Assembly (NCBI GenBank): GCA_963678675.1
Contig: OY783192.1
Location: 20,597,674-20,661,673, forward strand
From: Xiphydria camelus
Lineage: Eukaryota; Arthropoda; Insecta; Hymenoptera; Xiphydriidae
DNA: 64,000 bases
Reading direction: 5' to 3'
The notes beneath the pieces were generated by a model that searched no databases, was not told the origin of the DNA, and was given only the letters and a program-made list of their open reading frames with translations. Each line of letters begins with the position of its first letter. Position 1 is the stretch's first letter. This document shows, piece after piece, positions 21,676 through 32,709 of the stretch. The position numbers and the translations under genes are program-made.

Positions 21676-21898
21676 AAACAACAAAACGTGTGGCCGCCAC
21701 ACGCTGAAGAATTGAAACTTCGATACCAGTTTCTCTGAATTTGATTCCGGTGGTTTAGTTTCAATTGGCTCTATACAAGTCTTTTACTATGCTTCTTCGT
21801 AGAGCCAATTGAAACTAATACCACCGGAATCAAATTCAGAGAAACTGGTATCGAAGTTTCACTTCTTCCGCGTGTCGCGGCCACACGTTTTGTTGTTT
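21676..21898. repeat. ~220-bp hairpin repeat, copy 1
   Basis: The left arm, AACAAAACGTGTGGCCGC to AGTTTCAATTGGCTCTA, is complementary to the right arm ending CGGCCACACGTTTTGTTGTT. The loop is about 25 bases (CAAGTCTTTTACTATGCTTC). A second copy at 36895-37118 differs at only a few positions. Confidence 0.85.
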
Positions 21899-21948
21899 TA
21901 TTTTCACCCTCAACTGTGCTCAGCTCCATCAATGTTTGATTGTGTGAA

Positions 21949-22738
21949 TTTAATTCTTTCTCTCCATCCTCGATTTCGTTCTGTACTAGTTTTAGGTAGT
22001 ACCTTCGTCATCGCTTTCTTTGCACGTTGCTTCTCACGAAACTCTTTTGCCCGTTGTTTTCCTGCTTTTGCCATAATAATTTTAATATAACACACACGCG
22101 AAAGAATGTTCAGTGTTCATTGACGTTTACGAAATGGAAAGTTTATTTAACACGTTGCCTGTCACTGTACTATTTCGACTGTTCTGTAGCCTTTTTTGCA
22201 ATAATAATTATAAATTAACACACACAATTGCGCGCGCGCGAAAGAATGTATATGCACGGTGGTTGCTCGAGAAAAGTCGCGACTCCGATCGCAGACTACA
22301 CGAGTTCCGTATGGCCGGCCACTCGACGCGGTAAATTCCGGAAAACTAAAAATGCGACAAACGAAATACAAACAACTCACAAGTAACTCTGCGCCCTCTA
22401 GTCTGGCTTCTCCCAAGGATACCCCCAAAAAGAGTCCTAAACGCTAGATTTATGGTGAGCCTAAACAGTCCTCTTAGTGGAGGTGCGACACTGCGTCGCT
22501 TCGTAATATGAACAAGAGTTTCCATTGCCCGAAGAAACCCTCTCGAGCAACACAAACCAGACCCCCTCTGCACAGTCTAAACAGCGATTGATTTTTGCTT
22601 CATTATTCTTCAGTTTCAAATTAATAACTATAACATGTGCGATCAAGAGTAGATCTCCTAGAGGTCGTAAATCCCGAAGACACTACTGCGTGACACGACT
22701 AGTGACCGATAATGTGGTGTGGTGGATTTAAACCGTAT
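21949..22738. repeat. ~790-bp dispersed repeat next to the hairpin, copy 1
   Basis: Shared with 37285-38046: AATTTAATTCT.TCTCTCCAT, ACTCTTTTGC.CGTTGTTTTC, CACACGCGAAAGAATGTTCA and TCTGCGCCCTCTAGTCTGGC are in the same order in both. No credible protein. Both copies lie just downstream of the hairpin, so hairpin and body probably belong to one element family. Confidence 0.75.
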
Positions 22739-22751
22739 CGGTTAGTTGAAA

Positions 22752-23372
22752 TGATTTAACACTGCACTCACAATATTACTGGTGATTATATTGGATTCAA
22801 AGAGATACAGTAATTCCGTGATGTAGCCGTGGTTTACAATTAGATACACTGCGAGGTTGTTTTGAGGGAAAGGTGTGAGACTGCGAACGCATTCGCAACC
22901 CCCAGTCACCAAAACATACCGCCCGCCTCGCTGTTGCGACCGATGTACAGATTAGATCTAGATTAGTGCGTTACTTAGGTTGAGATAATAGTGAGCGGTA
23001 AGAGAAATGACGTAGAAGTCCCCTTTGCGACGGAACACATATTTTGCGAGGCTGGCTCGCGAGGCCGTCGTGCAAGGCAGCCTTAAGACATTTTTGCCTC
23101 GGAATATGTAGACAAACGAACGGCGGCAGCGTCACTAGGCAAGGCGATCCAACACGTGGCGAGCCAGCCTCGCAAAGTCAACACATGGCTTTAACGTACG
23201 CACGGTCGGGAGCGGTGGAATGGGGCAGAGTCGACAGCGGTATATTGGGACAGGGTCGATAGCGCTGTATGAGTGAGACACGGTCGAGAGCGGTGGAGTG
23301 TGTGGGTTTCGTTACGGTTTTTCGTCTCCTCGGGTGCGCATTCAGTACCCTCCGCAAAGAAGTTTCACTTCA
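22752..23372. repeat. ~600-bp dispersed repeat with 25-bp internal units, copy 1
   Basis: The start, CACTGCACTCACAATATTAC, and the end, CGCAAAGAAGTTTCACTTCA, both recur at 42606-43143. Near 23213-23300 it has two 25-base units (AGCGGTGGAATGGGGCAGAG plus TCGAC, and a variant) followed by a longer variant unit. Non-coding; the unit array may be a promoter-like or LTR-like segment. Confidence 0.7.
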
Positions 23373-23515
23373 AAAATGGTATTCGAGCATTTTTGTCCAC
23401 CTACTTGATGTGTCGCTTATCAATTCTTGGCTAATGCATAATAAAATGCAAGCACAGAAAGCGAATAAGGTTCAAAAAAATATATGGGGCATTCTGTGTC
23501 AAGACAGCCACTTTT

Positions 23516-24427
23516 TTCATGATGGTCTCAAAAAAATCTGAATTTTTTTACATAGTCATGCTTGACGAAAAAAGATTACCTGAATTTTTTCAAAATTTTT
23601 TTTCACGCACCGTTAATGGTATACTTCGATTTGAAAAATAAAATTCAACTTTAAAGTTTCAAGTGTACTATTAATCTAATAAACAACTTTGTATATATGA
23701 AAATTTTTATTTTTTCCTCTATTTTTCAAAAAAAATATACCCAAATTTTTAAGTAACATTAAAAGGCATTTTCTTACAAAAAAGTGAAAAAAAAGCAGAA
23801 AATATTTATTTCGCCAATGCGACAGTCTCGATTTTTCTTTAAAAAATTCAGTAAATTTGAAATGAATAAAAACTGTGTAGAAAAAAATTTGGTACTGGGA
23901 GGGCCATTTCTTCATGAAGAAAAAAATTATTTTCAAGTTTTTTGTCTTAAAAATTTTTTTATAAATCAGAAAATGTTCTTTATCCTTCTATGCATCTATG
24001 CATTGAACATTTTCTGATTTTTAAAAACATTTTTAAGAGAAAAAACTTTTAAAATAATTTTTTTCTTCATGAATGGCCCTCCCACTACCAAATTTTTTTC
24101 TACAGTTTTTATTGATTTCAAATATACTGCATTTTTTAAAGAAAAATAGAGACTGTCACATTGGCGAAATAAATATTTTCTGGTGTTTTTTTCACTTTTT
24201 TGTAAGCAAATGCCTTTTAATGTCATTAAAAAAATTTATATTTTTTTTAATTGAGAAAAAAAATTTTTCATGTATACAAAGTTGTTTATGCCATTAATAA
24301 TATACTTGAAACTTTAAAGTTAAAATTTATTTTTCAAATCGAAAAATCTAAAAAAATTCAGGTAATGGTTTTTCATCAAGTATGATTATGTAAATAAAAA
24401 TCAGATTTTTTTGAGACCCTCATGAAG
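23516..24427. repeat. Large AT-rich foldback element (~910 bp)
   Basis: TTCATGATGGTCTCAAAAAA at the left is complementary to TTTTTTTGAGACCCTCATGA at the right. Arms of about 440 bp (containing GGGAGGGCCATTTCTTCATG and CGCCAATG.GACAGTCTC) meet at a short centre near 23990. No protein. The right end abuts a Harbinger transposase fragment. Confidence 0.85.
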
Positions 24428-24625
24428 AACAAAGAAAGAAGAAGAAGAAGAAGGAAAGGAAAAAACGTGATTGTTGGGTTCGCGGATGGATTTCTCGACG
24501 TAAAATATTGGGTGCTTCGGATAGGTATTTTATTGATGGAATTGAGGTCAGAAGATCCAGATTATTTTAGAAAACGTTTAAGAATGACTACAGATCAGTT
24601 TGAGACTTTACTACGTAACCGATAA
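24422..24625 (+). pseudogene. PIF/Harbinger-type transposase N-terminal fragment
   Basis: This short frame has a basic run (RRRRRRKGK), then ILLMELRSEDPDYFRKRLRM and TTDQFETLL. In PIF/Harbinger transposases the N-terminus has 'W(V)..L..R...G.Y..L..EL...D...F..Y.RM....F..LL', which this matches. It stops about 67 residues in, so the DDE domain is missing. Its first codons may come from the end of the neighbouring foldback, since the start codon lies in the terminal repeat. A MADF gene relic on the opposite strand at 25679-26059 could be the partner protein that Harbinger elements encode. Confidence 0.6.
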
Positions 24626-24984
24626 ATAATGGCACATCCCTAGTATCGCAAGAAGGGGTCGGGTTGTCTTGGAGGAATGGTTCGACCCCCATTACCTGGA
24701 AACGCCAGGGTGTTAACCCTTTGCGGCATGGTGGCACTCTGAGAGTGCCACCTTCTTTATAACCATTTTCTGAGTAATTTTCACCGAATTTTCGAATTTT
24801 TTTTGGTGTTTTGGCATTAGTTATAGTCCGAATATATTCAAGAATAAGAATTGATGTGCAATAATTTGAAATCATGCATGATTTTGTTAATGCGGATAAA
24901 CAAACCTTGACAAATCGCAATTTTTCTAGATAAAATTCATTATCTTCGAAAGTTTTCGAAGTTTTGGCGCCAAAGTCGCCACCG

Positions 24985-25350
24985 TGAAGTTTTTGGGGTC
25001 GCTGATTACGAATCCATGGTCAGATTTTCAAAATTCAAAATGGCGGATCCAATATGTCGGATCAAAATTCGGAAAACGGTGCAAATATCATGAAAATGTA
25101 TACCTGGCAGTTTTTAGGATCGCTGATTACGAATACATGGTCAGATTTTCAAAATTCAAAATGGCGGATCTTGGATCCGCCATTTTGAATTTTGAAAATC
25201 TGCTAGCAAATTTGAAATCAGCGACCCCAAAAACCCATGTATACCAATTTTCACCATGATCGAAGTCAGTTTTACAAATTTGGTCCGCCATATTGGATCC
25301 GCCATTTTGAATTTTGAAAATCTGATAGAAAATTTGAAATCAGCGACCCC
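24985..25350. repeat. Cluster of direct and inverted AAAATGGCGGATC repeats
   Basis: GATTACGAAT.CATGGTCAGA, then TTTTCAAAATTCAAAATGGC, occurs twice direct (25007 and 25125) and the segment is inverted twice (about 25176 and 25300), with CAGCGACCCCAAAA at the ends. The array is thus a compound palindrome with a perfect inner GATCTTGGATC junction at 25165. Non-coding. Confidence 0.7.
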
Positions 25351-25678
25351 AAAACGTGAGGAGCAACTATGTTTATGAAAATAAGGATATCAGGAAAATG
25401 TGTGCTTCAAAGGGTTAAGTCGATGTCCGCGAGACGACCTGTGTGTACGGGTGCCGACATAGTCGGCTTTCGCGAAACTTAATAATAACTTAATATTCAT
25501 ACAATATACTCATTTTTATGTTTTTCATATAATACGATGAAATAGTTGTTGTGTAGCTCTTAAAAAAGTGTACATACAAGACAATTACAAAGTGGCGTCA
25601 AAAGACGTAAGTCCGAACGTCGAAGACTACCGACGTGTAAAATGCACACTTCGCGGCGCGGTGCCCCGTTCAGTGGCG

Positions 25679-26059
25679 TCACTTTAGCAGAGCGGGCTGC
25701 CGTAAAGAAGGGGTTAAAAAGCGGTCAGCCATAGGAAACAAAATGAATGTACCACCACTCCTTTTAGAATTTGCTATCTTGGTAGCCTCCCTGTTATATG
25801 TGGTTCGTAAATTTTTTATCTTCAATTTAAACTCTCCTACTGATATGGTAAGATGCATTTCTTGAATAATAGACTTGAGGGCCGCTAAACGAACATCATT
25901 TCTCCTATAATCTGGTTCTCTTTGGTTCCATAAGCATGGGTGCCTTTTATAGCATTCCAAAAAGAGCATGGTATTATTTTTATCCATACTTAATTTATGC
26001 AACCCAACGATCTGTACAGCCAAAAGTCGCACGGCTAAAAGTTGGAAGACTACCAACAT
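25679..26059 (-). pseudogene. MADF-domain protein, probably transposon-encoded relic
   Basis: The likely start is the Met at 25987 (MDKNNTMLFLECYKRHPCLW). It continues with DYRRNDVRLAALKSI, EFKLKIKNLRTTYNRE and SKRSGG. This is the MADF (Adf-1, Myb/SANT-like) fold: LF...Y..H..LWN, Y......R..AL..I, K.KI..LR..Y.RE. MADF and Myb proteins bind DNA; PIF/Harbinger elements encode one alongside the transposase. Only the domain is present (about 100 residues), without the C-terminal BESS part. It lies opposite and about 1 kb from the Harbinger-type fragment. A terminal-repeat-like CCCGTCTAAACGCCCCC follows near 26160-26178. Confidence 0.65.
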
Positions 26060-26179
26060 GACTATTTGGCGTTTTCGATTTTAGTCACCTTCTGTGTGCA
26101 GTCGATTTGCCATTTACACGGTCGATTTTTGCCGTGCGGCCTAGTCGCGCGGCGAAAATCGACCCGTCTAAACGCCCCC

Positions 26180-27110
26180 TCAGCGTTTAGCTTACGGACG
26201 AGACACGTAGCGTGCGATCAGTAGTTTTCTTTGCTCGAGAGTGTGTAGTGTCCGAAGTTAGATTGCATACGAGACCACGATACGTTCGGCGTCTAGCGAA
26301 GTAGTGCGTCCAGCATCCGAAGGCCCGAGAAGAGCAAGACGAGGAGCTACGACGAGCTCCATTGGGGAGAGCCCCTACGCGATCGGGATCGAGCTATCCC
26401 AGAAGGCCGAGATCGGAGCCGAGAGGAACCCCGGTACGCTCCCCCTTTCCCGCGAACGACCTCCAACTGGCCTCCGCGCCATTATTGCGCCGTTAGCGCC
26501 ACCGCGCCGTTATCGCGCCGTTAGCGCCTCCGTGCGAGCGTTCCGCCTCGTTGGCGAATCGAGTGGTGTCCATTGCGTCGTGCGGCATACCTCCGTTGTT
26601 TCCGTTGTTTGTTTCATTGTCGAATAAACGATTGTCTTTTGTTCCTTAGTGCATTCGACTGATTTTTTCGCGAACCCGTCCGCGAATCCGTCCTCCCGGG
26701 TCCCAGCCCGCGCACCTCGAACCGCCCCTCTACCATTGGCTAGAGGTAGCCGAGCCCGTGCGCGATCGGATCGTTCCCGATCCCGCGAGTTTCTTCCGTT
26801 GTCGGGGAGATCGTTCCCCTCCCCGCGTGGAGCATTCGTCGTTGCATCTGGCGCCCATCGTCCTCTTTCGTTTCGCGCGCGACATCGTGACCTCCTGATT
26901 GTGAGTAGCGGAGGGCACCGAGGGCCCTCACCGAAACGCTACGTCACAGGCTCCATGTTAATCAGTGAGTTTTGGAACATGAATTTAAAAAAAAATGTTA
27001 AATGAATTTATTTCAAATTATGACAGTAGCGATTTGTGATGAAGTGAAGATTATAAGAAAAAAATCTTATTAATTGGTCCATTTTCATTTCACTGATGTT
27101 TCTCCTTAAA
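26180..27110. other. GC-rich, possibly LTR-derived stretch
   Basis: Markedly GC-richer than its surroundings. It has repeated GCGCCGTTAGCGCC/GCGCCGTTATCGCGCC units near 26485-26530, then GTCGAATAAACGATTG (a polyadenylation-type motif), then GC-rich sequence to about 26945. The pattern resembles the R-U5 and leader part of an LTR retrotransposon, but no second LTR or primer site was found. Long open frames on both strands reflect GC content. After 26960 it becomes AT-rich. Confidence 0.25.
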
Positions 27111-28512
27111 TAGTAAATGGGAATGGTAATGACCTGTTAAGTCATACCGGGTTGCGTCATTGAAAAATTAATTTTTCAGTTAAAAAAAAAATTATGTTGC
27201 TTCTACAAAGCTATTATTTTAATATGTTTTATAATACCTAGCTCTGAAATTAAGAATAATGGAAAAGCGATTTCGATGGTTGCATCTCCGTGTCAGGCGG
27301 GCATACACTCCCTATATTTTGTGTATTTTTTATGTTGCTTTTACAAAACTATAATTTATAGGGGATGTTCACACACACATGCATCTATTTTAAGGAACTA
27401 TGTAAAAGGACAGGTGATCTGCTGGTTGCAAGTGACTGCCAGGCGAGCATATTATACAGCAGCGTGCGAGGGAAGAAGAGCGTTTATCACGATTGTTTGG
27501 ATAAAATGCCCAACTGAGTTGATGTCAATTCGGAAGATCGAAGCGTCTAACCTCGAAATCGTGAATTCATGAGTAATGGTGAGTAATTGCCATTATTCAC
27601 AAATTCGCGATTTTGAGGTTAGACGCTTCGATCTTCTGAATTGATACCAACTCTAATTACCGACTCGACTTCTATCGGTAAAAATGGCTCGAATACCGAC
27701 CAAGCCTGGCCGAAGGTAAATTTCAAGGTCCCTACAACTGGTCGGTTCTGCGCCGGATATGCGGTGGGTAATAGTGCTATCACAGTCGCCCCCGATAGCA
27801 AAGTGGCACCACCGTGACTGTACACTACTTTCACGCGGTGCATTCGAGTGCATGCACTGGGGTGTCCATCTGTCTGTCCACCGTAAGGCCCGCCGCAAAT
27901 TGAGCCCAGCCCACGCACGGCACACGTGCAGCGCACACCCAACCCATCTTGTCCACGTCCACGTTTTTATTCCCTTACCGCATATTGAACCCAGTAGTGG
28001 CCCACACTAGCACCTCGCAGCATGGCATCCCTCGGTGAAATCTTGCTAGATTTAGAATCGGATTCGCGCGGAAACCGAAGAAGTAGTTGTAGTGTACTCG
28101 TTATCGAGGAAAAGAAAAAGAAATAGAAATGCTTACCTAAATGCAAAAAATACTCGGGGGGTTTTTGTTAACCCTTTCTAGCATAATTTTTTTTAAATAA
28201 ATGAAAAATTATTTTTCGTTCTCGATTATATTTTTGATTAGTAAAAAAATATTATAACAAATGTTTACTAAATTTTAACGCCTATTTAAACAAAAAACAC
28301 ATTTTTGCATATTAATAACAACATGCAACTGTTAACAAAACTAATATGCATATTTACATCATCAGCCATACTTCTCTCCTCTTAAAACAAGCTCATGCTG
28401 CCCACGATCCACGAAATCTGTGCGGCGAATACAAACCTCCTCACGCGTGGCTGGCGACAGACTGGGATAGCTCTGAGCTGGGTCCAATATGCGCCGCTCC
28501 GTTTCACATCAT

Positions 28513-28760
28513 GTCTTAAGGCCCCTCTACACGTTGGCCAATGCATTGGCAAGCACGCTGGCCAATGCACATTGGCCAGCGTGTAGACGGGGCTATTGGT
28601 GATATTGGTGGCATGGCACCAGCGTTGGCGGAGCTGGGCCAAGCGTTGGCGACCGATCCGTCGTGGTGTCGGTTTTTGAAGACAGATCAAAGGCGTTGGC
28701 TTTGGAGCTGGCGGACGTTGGTGTCGCGTCCACACGCTGGCCGCATTGGCCTAGTATGTG
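28513..28760. repeat. Palindrome and array of TTGGCCAGCG-type units, copy 1
   Basis: CCCCTCTACACGTTGGCCAA at 28514 is inverted at about 28570-28597 (CATTGGCCAGCGTGTAGACG). A looser array of GCGTTGG/CTGGC motifs extends to 28760. It shares the motif and flanks with the array at 29211-29387. Confidence 0.6.
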
Positions 28761-29210
28761 AATAGCTGTCGCACCCGAGGCGAAATTTGTATATTCATTT
28801 TGACATTTTGAAGACACTGCTAATTTTCATTGCACTAGCAGTATGTTCGATTTAAAAGAAGTGTTCATGTCCATATTAAAATGGCACTGATTTTAATACT
28901 TCTGAGAGACTGTACGTAATTCAATTTTCAGTAGTAGCAGGATCAAGTCAGTGTTTTAGAACGCAAAATTATACTCAATTTAACACCGATGTGTTAAAGA
29001 TGTATGCGATCTATGTAAACTCCGCAAAAGCTATAGGACTACTTTATAGGTCTGTTAAAAGAATTTAGTAATAAAATTATTTATATTTGTACGATAAGGA
29101 TCAAGGGTTTGTCAACAATTAAAGTGACAAATATATTATTTATTTGCCAATTTTGCGGCTTCAAATTGTTGCAGTGCAGTTGTTCATATTGGCCTGTGTC
29201 GAAATAAACT

Positions 29211-29387
29211 GAATTCCATGTCCTTGCCAGTGCGTTGGCCAGCGCGCTGGCCAGCGTATTGGCGGACGTATTGGCGAGCGCATTGGCCAGCGTGTAGAGG
29301 AGTTTCCAATGTCCTTGCCAGTGCATTGGCGAGCACGCTGGCCAACGCATTGGCGAGCGCATTGGCCAACGTGTAGAGGAGCCATTA
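29211..29387. repeat. 12-bp tandem array (GCRTTGGCSAGC)
   Basis: After CCATGTCCTTGCCA come about five 12-bp units (GCGCGCTGGCCA, GCGTATTGGCGG, ACGTATTGGCGA, GCGCATTGGCCA), ending GCGTGTAGAGGAG. A second block with the same start and end follows at 29303-29387. The unit length is a multiple of three, so one antisense frame reads as an Ala-Asn-Ala-Leu repeat, which is an artefact of the period. Confidence 0.75.
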
Positions 29388-29600
29388 CAAAGTAACGCAC
29401 GCGTGCGCTGCACGTGTGCCGTGTGTGGGCTGGGCTCAATTTGCTGAGGCCACACTGCAGTCACACAGTGTAAGCAAGGTGAATAAAGTAGGATTTTTTG
29501 CAAAAAGAGGACGCACGCAGTGACATTACCGAGGTCTTTCACTGCGTGCAGTGCCGCCGCCTCCAACCCGCTTACAATTAGTGGTATCGGATTTTTTTTC

Positions 29601-29692
29601 AAATCCTACCGGGATTCGAACCTGCGTTCTTTAGATGAGATGCTTCGAAACTGGGAATGCTTTCGCATTCTACCAATTGCGCCAGCGACTTT
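29601..29692 (-). ncRNA. tRNA-derived SINE head (tRNA-like, degenerate)
   Basis: On the minus strand GTCGCTGGCGCAATTGGTAG gives a polymerase III box A (TGGCGCAATTGG), and GGTTCGAATCCCGG 60 bases later gives box B. A CGAAA...TTTCG stem sits where the anticodon stem should be, but the loop is about 10 nt and the acceptor ends pair only partly, so it is not a working tRNA. Downstream on the minus strand, a non-tRNA body containing GCCCAGCCCACACACGGCAC recurs at about 27897-27935, as expected for a SINE. Confidence 0.6.
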
Positions 29693-29710
29693 TCAAGTGG
29701 TCCTAGCTAA

Positions 29711-29829
29711 AACCGGCCTTTTTATACAATGTAACACTGAAATATCTCGGCAAAAATATTTTAATAAATATTTAATTTAAATATTTTTGCAGAGATATCT
29801 CAGTGTTGCATTGTGTAAAAAGGCCGGTT
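29711..29829. repeat. 119-bp MITE (AAACCGGCCTTTTTA termini)
   Basis: AAACCGGCCTTTTTATACAA and complement enclose arms containing CAACACTGA.ATATCTC and an AT-rich centre. Non-coding. Confidence 0.8.
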
Positions 29830-30766
29830 TATATATTTCTCATTAAATTTTTTAAAATAATTTGATACTTTCTTTTTCAAAACAGTAGCGATTATGATAA
29901 TTAATCATTCATTATTAATGGAATAATTCAGTATAATTTGCACTGTTTGAAACATCATTATAATATCAATTTTGTTATTTTCTAATTAAAAAATTTTGCT
30001 ATCGGGGTTTGAAATCAATTAATTGTAAATTTACAACCGCAAATGCGCAGATAAAATTTGCAACTAGTTACAAATTGCTTTCCACGAACAAACCTATTAT
30101 TATATCAATTTTGTTATTTTCTGATTCTGACGAACACGTTCCCTGCGTATCAAAATGACTGAGTTAACCCCCGTACTAAAATCTTGAAATTTGCGTAAAA
30201 CTATGTTGGCGTGCCGCAGGAGCCGCGTGATCCTCCCAGGAGACACAGCCACCTCACGCGGGAGCCGCGTGTTCTGCAGCGAACGTGTTAACAATTTTGT
30301 GAAGACAGTGAATTTACCGATATTCATGGTCGGTAAATTTACGAAGTGTGCACGTCGAAATGGCACCGTGACTGTACTGAGTGTAAACACTGTGTCATCA
30401 CGCCGTGAACCACTAAGTTTGTTCACTGTGTAGCCACGGTGCTCTTAGTTTGTGTACGCCACGCTATCATGCCACGGTGAGACCACAGTGATGCCACTAC
30501 GTGGCAGCACTGCGTGCGGCTAGCGTATAAATAAACGCTTTGCTATCGGGGGCACTAATATGCTCGTCTGGTAGTCACTTGCAAACAGTAGAATCACCTG
30601 TCCTTTTACATAGCTTCTTAAAAGAGATGAATGAACATCCCCTAAAAATTATAGCTTTGTAGAAGCAACATCATTTTTTGTTTTTTTTTGAACTTTGAAA
30701 AATTAATTTTTCAATGATGGAACCCGGTATGGCTGGACAGGTCATTGCCACTCCCATTAACTACTA

Positions 30767-31601
30767 GTTAAGCATCTATTTTCAAATTTCTAGCCTTGTT
30801 AAAACACCTTAGTTGATTTGGTCGCTAGCTTTCCTACTATGAGAGCCGATAACGAAACCACCTTCAGGGAACAGCTGCACAACTAGATATGTCGTGAAGA
30901 ACGTGGAGGTGGCAGCGGCCAAGTAAAGTTAGCCACGTGCACAACTAGATATCTCAAATTATTCACTTACTGCATAGCATTTTTGACGTATTTTCACTTT
31001 GCACGACAAGATATTTTTAAATGTACACTTATTGGATAGCACTGTTGTCGAACTTACGATTTGTTCAAGTAGATAATTCAAACTATGCGCTTAATGCATG
31101 CATATCGTACTACTGGATGTCTAACTTTCAAAATACGACAGAACTTATCTCGATGTACCACTGAAAAGAGCGTACAAAGTTGGGTAGGCCAAAGTAGAAA
31201 ACCCAAAATACCGAAAATTCGAGTCACCCAGTTGTGGTATTAAGGGGACAATATGACTAAAATCCCGGGTCCCGATGAATCATTCGTAAGATAGCAGCAT
31301 TCGCAGAACAAGGGTTGCCTGCCGCTTCGAATTATACAAGAGCTGATTCTTTGAATGCGCCGAAATATAAGGCGGTAAAAGGCGAAGTGGTGTAAGTCAC
31401 TTTTTTGTCATTTTAAGATAATGGCGAAAAACGTTATCTACATAATCAAATGTGTTAGCTAGAATAGTGGTCTAAGTTATAACTTCGTTCAAAGGTCCAT
31501 AGGATGGCAGCACAAATACGAACGGCAACATTTCTATTAAATTCTTCTGTTTCTTCAAATGACTTACATCACTTTGCCTTTTACCGCCTCATATGTGTAT
31601 A
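30767..31601. other. Spacer without recognised genes
   Basis: No coding frame, repeat pair or RNA recognised; AT-rich with a few short direct repeats (ACAACTAGATAT twice at 30880-30955). Confidence 0.35.
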
Positions 31602-31902
31602 CAGGGTGACATTTTGAAAATTTGCCACCCCAGTATCTTAGAAAGTTATAGAGATTTTCTAAAAAACAAAAATACGGTTTCGGCAGTGGAGAGGGGGAAC
31701 CAAAATGACATAATCGGAGACGCCCCCCCTCCAACCCCCTTAGGGGTAGCCTCCCAGCTTTGTAATCTTAAATAGCAACCCCCCATGAGAGATACAGCGT
31801 TGGAAAGCTCTTTAAAAATGCTTTACAACAACACCAAATTTTGGTACCTTTCGATGAGTAGTTTTCGCGCAAATCGAGAAAGAAACTGCTAGAAGTAAGT
31901 TT

Positions 31903-32159
31903 CGTCAATTTATTTATTAAAGCTCAATTACGTTACAATAAATTTTCGAAATGATTTCCATCATCTGATCTTACTCCCTACGATTTCTTCTTATGAAATC
32001 TGTTGTTTTTCAAACTACACCAGCAAGCATTAACCAACCTTAATAGAGAATTACGCAAGAATGTCGCAAAATTTCAAGAACATTTGAAAAAGTTCGAAAA
32101 ATCAATGAAAATCACTTTGAAAATATATTATAATGTAATTGTGTGTGTGTGACCTTTAA
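31903..32159 (+). pseudogene. Tc1/mariner-family transposase C-terminal relic
   Basis: It interrupts the left inverted repeat of copy 2. One frame gives SSDLTPYDFFL (catalytic 'SPDL.P.DFFLW' motif of Tc1/mariner transposases, with the final Asp). After a gap, CRKISRTFEKVRKINENHFE precedes a stop, matching the usual C-terminal 'R...C....G.HFEHLL'. About 60 residues remain, with frame breaks. The right inverted repeat lacks this insert, so it arrived after the host element. Confidence 0.55.
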
Positions 32160-32545
32160 TAAATAAAGGGTCTCGCTGTATTTCCATATGAAAAATGCCC
32201 CTGAACTAATTAACTTTGTTAAACCTTTTATTTATTGCTTTTTATCCAAAATACTTCCACTATTTTTTTTCTCTGGAACTATAAAAGATATAAAAGTCGT
32301 TCAAAAACTAAATTGTAGGTCTTCGTGAGTAGTATATTATATATTTTTTCAACGGCATAAAAGCACTGTTTAAAGGTGTAAATTTAAAAAAATAGTTTTT
32401 GCAATGGAAAATTTATAACAATTGCTGGAGATACACCAACAAAAAAAAAATCATATAGAATCATCAATTAGTGAGCTATTATATAAAAAAAATTGTCAAA
32501 TAGTTTAATTTGGTGGAAGGCAGTAAAAAAATTGAAAAACCTTTA

Positions 32546-32600
32546 ACGCGTTCACGCCGGCGCAGCGCGGTACTCAGTGCCAGCGTGAACGTGTTAATTA
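32546..32600. repeat. Small palindrome
   Basis: AACGCGTTCACGCCGGCGCA ... AGTGCCAGCGTGAACGTGTTAA: inverted 15-bp arms with a GC-rich centre. It could form a hairpin; no function assigned. Confidence 0.5.
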
Positions 32601-32709
32601 ATATTATATTATGTATATTTATTTATTAATTAATTATGTATGCACAATATCTATATTGTTTTATAATATACATAATATACAATAATGTGTACAAAAAACA
32701 AATAATTCG

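Larger units (their letters stand above)
27111..30766. mobile_element. 3.6-kb inverted-repeat composite element
   Basis: The left end, TAGTAAATGGGAATGGTAAT then GACCTG, is complementary to the right end (CAGGTCATTGCCACTCCCAT). Inner blocks also pair: GGGGATGTTCA, ATGTAAAAGGACAGGTGAT and GCAAGTGACT.CCAG.CGAG at 27360-27455, with complements at 30555-30655. The left arm has an internal ~140-bp duplication (27190-27350). The interior holds unrelated pieces: an inverted pair around the GCTTCGATCTTC module, TTGGC arrays, a tRNA-derived SINE and a MITE. No transposase. Confidence 0.65.

Noticed and set aside
26304..27005. Two long open frames in GC-rich DNA
   Set aside because: Arg/Pro-rich, open on both strands, no motif; expected by chance at this base composition.
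29081..29602. 173-codon minus-strand frame with Ala-Asn-Ala-Leu repeats
   Set aside because: The repeat is the translation of the 12-bp array; the frame crosses into SINE sequence.
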